In this document: piece after piece, positions 16,233 to 20,609 of the stretch
Position numbering within the stretch: the stretch's first letter is position 1
Layout: every line of letters begins with the position of its first letter
Source of the DNA: Mariprofundus sp.
GTDB lineage: Bacteria; Pseudomonadota; Zetaproteobacteria; Mariprofundales; Mariprofundaceae
Reading direction: 5' to 3'
DNA length: 20,609 bases
Assembly (NCBI GenBank): GCA_015485035.1
Contig: WFUI01000226.1
Span: forward strand, 1-20,609
Position numbers and translations under genes: made by a program
Notes under the pieces: model-generated
The model's database searches: none
Seen by the model: only the letters and a program-made list of their open reading frames with translations
Told to the model about the DNA's origin: nothing

Positions 16233-17498
16233 CTAATGACGTGACCAGGCAGGATCCGAGGCATCAATGGCCGGCGACGTGATCGGTTCCGACTTGCCGC
16301 CCCAGCTGGGTACACGGTAGATGCGGCGAATATTATGCTCTTCAGCGGAATACAGCAGCATCTGACCATTGGGTGACCATGATGGTGACTCAATGCGTTT
16401 GCCGGTAGCCAGATAACGGATATCTGAACCGTCCGGACGCACTGTTGCCACTGCAAAAGACCAGCTTTTTAACGAAATCATTGCAATCCGGTCGCCTGTT
16501 GGAGACCACACAGGCGATGTATTATAATTTCCCGTTGTGCTAACCAGTTCAACCTTGCCGCCTGATAATGCTTTGCGATATATCTGTGGCTTGCCACTTC
16601 GATTACTGACAAATGCAAGCCATTTTCCATCGGGTGACCAGGTCGGGGTCGTATCAATCCCCTTGTTGTGAGTGAACTGCCGCCATGTATTGTTTTTAAT
16701 ATCATATATATGGATCTCGCTATTGCCTGTATGCGATAATGTGGCTGCAACATAATGACCATCAGGCGAAAATTCGGGAGTGCTGTTCAGTCCTTTAAAA
16801 TCACCGAATGCGGTTCTTTTACCGCTGGTTAAATCAAAAAACTCCAGCCGCGGATGGTTGCCGACATATGTATTCAATGCCACCAGGCGACCGTCAGGCG
16901 ACCAGTCCGGTGACAGCAACAGCGTGAAGTTTTTGCCTATGCTCTGTCGATTGGCGCCATCCTGATCCATATAGACCAGATCCGATGAATCTCCATGTTT
17001 CTTCACATAAAGAAGATGACTGGTAAAATAACCGGGAATTCCAAGAGAAGCCCTGTAAATCTGATTGGCAACACGATGGGCCAATATGCGCATCCCCGAT
17101 TTGGAACCTTCCACTGTCAGTGAAATCAGCTGTTTGTTTCTGAATGGGTCATGCACCTGGATATCAACCAGCACCCTCGTATCAGATGTACGCATATGGC
17201 ACAGAGCCAGAATATCGGTGCCGATAATGCGCCAGTCGCCATAGTCGATCTGTTTCCGGCTGTCTTCGGGGGAAGCGATAAACGCCATCGGATCAATGCT
17301 CTTGAATGACTGGCTGGATGACAAATCATTTTCGACCACCTGATACAGCATACGTTGATCCGCATCAGCGGCATTTTCCGCATCAACCACCAGAGCCAGT
17401 TGAAGCGGCCGGTAATCAGACTGGTAAATATCAAATTCAGCTGCAAATACCTGCACGGATGTTAAGAAAAAGAACAAAAAAGAGGCTATCAATCGCAT
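16233..17498 (-). CDS. tolB: Tol-Pal system periplasmic protein TolB
   Basis: TolB is a periplasmic protein that binds Pal and transmits TolA-dependent release. It has 421 residues. The N-terminal signal peptide MRLIASFLFFFLTSVQVFA is cleaved before AEFDIYQ, the segment that in E. coli forms the TolA-binding TolB box. The N-terminal domain spans about residues 20-160. The beta-propeller from about 165 contains repeated blades, each with a W-S-P-D-G or F-S-P-D-G unit (LSPDWSPDGRLVALN, TPEFSPDGHYVAA, TPTWSPDGKWLAFVSNRSG, SPVWSPTGDRIAM, SPSWSPNGQMLLY). The usual upstream tolQRA are absent; the region before it is a divergent spacer. The Shine-Dalgarno is weak. Confidence 0.97.
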   Translation of the reverse strand: MRLIASFLFFFLTSVQVFAAEFDIYQSDYRPLQLALVVDAENAADADQRMLYQVVENDLSSSQSFKSIDPMAFIASPEDSRKQIDYGDWRIIGTDILALCHMRTSDTRVLVDIQVHDPFRNKQLISLTVEGSKSGMRILAHRVANQIYRASLGIPGYFTSHLLYVKKHGDSSDLVYMDQDGANRQSIGKNFTLLLSPDWSPDGRLVALNTYVGNHPRLEFFDLTSGKRTAFGDFKGLNSTPEFSPDGHYVAATLSHTGNSEIHIYDIKNNTWRQFTHNKGIDTTPTWSPDGKWLAFVSNRSGKPQIYRKALSGGKVELVSTTGNYNTSPVWSPTGDRIAMISLKSWSFAVATVRPDGSDIRYLATGKRIESPSWSPNGQMLLYSAEEHNIRRIYRVPSWGGKSEPITSPAIDASDPAWSRH

Positions 17499-17726
17499 GG
17501 CAGCTTTCTAACGCCAGTCAGCCTGCAAAACAAGGTGAAAAACTGATTTATTGCTATCCTGCCAAAAATCAGCCCCCTCATGCAAAAGCATCGTTTTTCT
17601 TCGTTTGCAAAACAAACCGGACAAAGCTCTGTATTCCGGCTGATTACGGCGCTGCGTGATTTCAATGCCCATCCCCGTTAGGCTTTCGGCGCTGTTCGAA
17701 ATTACTGAGATAAAGGGTTTTAATTT
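17499..17726. other. Divergent intergenic region between tolB and the membrane-protein/argB unit
   Basis: These 228 bp must carry promoters in both directions, but I could not assign convincing -35/-10 pairs. The 10-mer TGCAAAACAA occurs twice in direct orientation (17524-17533 and 17606-17615). AAAGGG near 17716 is the probable ribosome-binding site of the plus-strand gene. Confidence 0.5.
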
Positions 17727-18245
17727 ATGCACATTGAATTCACATTCGCTCCCTGGGGCATGACTTATGCAGCGCTGATGTATGTTATCGGCAATAGCAT
17801 ATGGACCAATCACGCCGTCCGGAAAAAACCGTGGCTGGGCTGGGTGATTTGGTTCACTTCGGCTCTGCTTGTTATTGTTATCGGTGCCATACTCGAACTG
17901 CGATTAAGCGGTAAGGATGAAAGTATCTGGACGCTGCTGACTTCGGTTAATTTTGAAAACCACTGGATTATTGTGACCCTCTATGCACTGCTTTCTGTTC
18001 CGGGTGCGGCCAGCGTGCTGTTCCGGCAAAGCCTGAACTGGACACGGTTGAGCGTCATTACTGTGGCACTGATTGTATTGATTCCACTGGGCATGCAGCT
18101 GCATGATCCGAATGATCCGAAGCTGTTTCTGAGTTTGGGGATTACACTGGCTGCCTGCGGCCTGATCTGGTTATGGTCGGTTTTGCTGGATTGTGAACCG
18201 GATCATCACCGGAAAACAGTCCCCCTTGCCGAGGCGGATGAATGA
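17727..18245 (+). CDS. Unrecognised polytopic membrane protein upstream of argB
   Basis: I do not recognise this 172-residue protein. It has five hydrophobic segments, at about residues 10-27, 36-57, 79-98, 107-124 and 132-153. The loop RKKPW between the first two and a charged C-terminal tail (from about 157) point to an inner-membrane protein with short loops. There is no conserved catalytic motif that I can name. AAAGGG precedes the ATG at suitable spacing. Its stop overlaps the argB ATG by four bases (ATGA), so it is probably co-translated with argB. It diverges from tolB. Codon use looks like its neighbours, with no sign of transfer. Confidence 0.85.
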   Translation: MHIEFTFAPWGMTYAALMYVIGNSIWTNHAVRKKPWLGWVIWFTSALLVIVIGAILELRLSGKDESIWTLLTSVNFENHWIIVTLYALLSVPGAASVLFRQSLNWTRLSVITVALIVLIPLGMQLHDPNDPKLFLSLGITLAACGLIWLWSVLLDCEPDHHRKTVPLAEADE

Positions 18246-19129
18246 AACATTCTGGAGCCATAGCCGGAACACTGGTTGAAGCGCTTCCCTATCTGCAACG
18301 GTTCGCCGATCAAACCATTGTCATTAAATACGGCGGCAACGCCATGGTCGAAGATGAACTGAAATCCAGTTTTGCCACTGATATCACCCTGCTCAAACAG
18401 GTCGGCATCCATCCGGTAGTCGTACATGGCGGCGGCCCGCAAATCGGCCGGCATCTGGCCAAAATCGGCAAGGAAGCAAAATTCATCGACGGTATGCGTG
18501 TGACCGACAGTGAAACCATGGATGTGGTTGAGATGGTACTGGCCGGACTGGTGAACAAGGAGATTGTCGGCAACATCAACAAGGCCGGCGGTAAAGCTGT
18601 CGGCCTGTCCGGCAAGGACGGTGGCCTGATATGCGCACGGAAAATGCACATTGAAAAAAATGCGCCGGAACTGGATGTGCCCGAAATCATCGATCTCGGC
18701 CACGTCGGCAAGGTGCATGCGATTAACACCGAAATCCTCAAAGTGCTGGAAGATGACCGTTTTGTGCCGGTGATTGCCCCTGTCGGTTATCACAAAAGTG
18801 AAGGGGTGAGCTACAATATCAATGCGGATCTGGTAGCCGGTGCCATTGCAGCGGCTCTCGGAGCAGCCAAATTGATTTTGCTGACCGATGTGACCGGTGT
18901 GCTCGATCAGGACAAACAGCTGTGTTCCCGGTTAACTGCCTCGACAACACGGGCCATGATTGATGACAGTACGATTGCCGGCGGCATGATTCCGAAAGCG
19001 CTTTGTTGTCTGGATGCTGTTGATGCCGGTGTTGGGCAGGCCCATATCATTGATGGTCGTGTGCCTCATGCCCTGCTACTGGAAATTTTCACCGATGAAG
19101 GTGTCGGCACCGTTTTCAGCAAGGATTAA
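18242..19129 (+). CDS. argB: Acetylglutamate kinase
   Basis: ArgB phosphorylates N-acetyl-L-glutamate, the second step of arginine biosynthesis, in the cytoplasm. It has 295 residues of the amino-acid kinase family. Visible motifs are VIKYGGNAM (about 27-35), [43 protein letters not shown] and [11 protein letters not shown]. The N-terminal helix before the first strand (about 8-22) and the ending [20 protein letters not shown] are like those of the hexameric, arginine-inhibited enzymes, so feedback inhibition by arginine is likely but inferred. GAGGCGG lies before the ATG, inside the end of the preceding membrane-protein gene. ilvC follows 101 bp later. Confidence 0.97.
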   Translation: MKHSGAIAGTLVEALPYLQRFADQTIVIKYGGNAMVEDELKSSFATDITLLKQVGIHPVVVHGGGPQIGRHLAKIGKEAKFIDGMRVTDSETMDVVEMVLAGLVNKEIVGNINKAGGKAVGLSGKDGGLICARKMHIEKNAPELDVPEIIDLGHVGKVHAINTEILKVLEDDRFVPVIAPVGYHKSEGVSYNINADLVAGAIAAALGAAKLILLTDVTGVLDQDKQLCSRLTASTTRAMIDDSTIAGGMIPKALCCLDAVDAGVGQAHIIDGRVPHALLLEIFTDEGVGTVFSKD

Positions 19130-19188
19130 ACGCATTCTTACAAAGGGATGAACATTGGCTGAAAAACGTATATGCTGCGCCCCCTTTT

Positions 19189-19201
19189 GATATTCAATAT
19201 C
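19189..19201. repeat. 13-bp palindrome upstream of ilvC
   Basis: GATATT-C-AATATC is a perfect inverted repeat with six-base arms around one central base, 29 bp before the ilvC ATG. It could be an operator or a chance AT-rich match; no other copy was noticed in the window. Confidence 0.35.
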
Positions 19202-19227
19202 CAAATCAACAATGTACAGGAGAATAA

Positions 19228-20247
<1,020 letters not shown>

Positions 20248-20266
20248 TCAGGTTCATACCGGTCAC

Positions 20267-20303
20267 AAAAAAAGGAGGCTCCCGAAATGGAGCCTCCTTT
20301 TTT
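20267..20303. terminator. Strong bidirectional Rho-independent terminator
   Basis: GGAGGCTCC (20274-20282) and GGAGCCTCC (20289-20297) form a perfect nine-base stem around the loop CGAAAT. Seven A precede it and six T follow it, so it can stop both ilvC on the plus strand and the converging minus-strand gene. Confidence 0.93.
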
Positions 20304-20391
20304 ATGCGGTTTCGACTTTCTATATCAATTCATTGCGCGATTGTTCAATCATCACATGAATAGGTATCCATAAATATTCGTTATAACACGA

Positions 20392-20609
20392 TTAATCGAT
20401 TGATTCTGCAATCAGTTCTTTTTCATGTCCGGAGTATTTGATGGTCACCGCATCACCCGGCGCAGGCATGGAACCTTTCATATGCTCACCAACTGTAAAA
20501 CTGATTGGTCCGCCGGTCTGGGCATCACGAATGGTGAAATGATTTCCGTCAACATTGAGCACCTGCCCGACATGCGTATTCGGACCCGCCGCATCGCAGG
20601 CCAAAGCCG
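20392..20609 (-). CDS. Probable exported small protein, 5'-truncated at right edge
   Basis: The frame runs from the window edge to TAA at 20394-20392, giving 72 visible codons. The first visible residues, GLACDAAGPN, look like the end of a signal peptide or a lipobox-like site, and the true start lies beyond the window; a TTG at 20604 should not be taken as the start. The rest is beta-rich: VGQVLNVDGNHFTIRD, PISFTVGEHMKG and GDAVTIKY. This resembles small secreted beta-barrel domains of unknown function (DUF5666-like by eye), but I do not claim a family. It converges on ilvC across the shared terminator. Confidence 0.65.
   Translation of the reverse strand, partial: ALACDAAGPNTHVGQVLNVDGNHFTIRDAQTGGPISFTVGEHMKGSMPAPGDAVTIKYSGHEKELIAESID

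Noticed and set aside
17508..17813. A 101-codon minus-strand frame ending just before tolB.
   Set aside because: Its 5' part overlaps the better-supported membrane-protein gene, internal ATGs lack good ribosome sites, and the sequence resembles no TolA C-terminus or other family I know.

Overview
The window reads as a chromosomal housekeeping segment of a Gram-negative proteobacterium. It holds outer-membrane lipoprotein machinery (lolC/E, lolD, tolB, pal, cpoB), the stationary-phase block pcm-yqaA-nlpD-rpoS, an ihfA-merR-tRNA-Pro block, and queuosine genes directly after cpoB. These neighbourhoods are known from Gamma-, Beta- and Zetaproteobacteria. The mixture, including a single lolC/E gene next to lysS, would fit a zetaproteobacterium such as Mariprofundus or a relative, but that placement is inference. 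No phage, insertion sequence, CRISPR array or obvious horizontally acquired island is visible.

Layout. From 1 to about 17.5 kb every gene is on the minus strand. Read in the direction of transcription (right to left) the order is: tolB - pal - cpoB - queE - queC; ndk - lysS - CBS-domain protein - ArsB/NhaD-type transporter - lolC/E - lolD; ihfA - merR - tRNA-Pro(GGG); pcm - yqaA - nlpD - rpoS - apt; tRNA-Arg(CCT) - gyrA - start of a probable serS running off the left edge. From 17.7 kb the plus strand carries an unrecognised five-helix membrane protein coupled to argB, then ilvC, which ends in a strong bidirectional terminator. A minus-strand gene for an exported protein converges on that terminator and is cut by the right edge.

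Genes are packed tightly, with many 1-10 nt overlaps (rpoS/apt, pcm/yqaA, yqaA/nlpD, ihfA/merR, lolC/lolD, CBS/transporter, queE/queC, membrane protein/argB, gyrA/serS). Translational coupling therefore looks common.

The most notable observation concerns two unrelated genes, yqaA (DedA-like membrane protein) and queE (radical-SAM 7-carboxy-7-deazaguanine synthase). Neither has an in-frame ATG, GTG or TTG upstream of its conserved N-terminal region. Each has an in-frame ATC followed by ACT, inside the same 10-mer ACCATCACTG. Each has a well-spaced Shine-Dalgarno sequence and lies at the end of an upstream gene. ATC initiation is the simplest single explanation, and annotation limited to canonical starts would lose 86 residues of YqaA and 25 of QueE, including its SIQGE motif. 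Other points of interest are an NlpD homologue with intact LytM zinc ligands, an RpoS without the usual N-terminal extension, a CBS protein coupled to an ion transporter inside the lysS-lolCD run, and a tRNA gene 36 nt upstream of gyrA.
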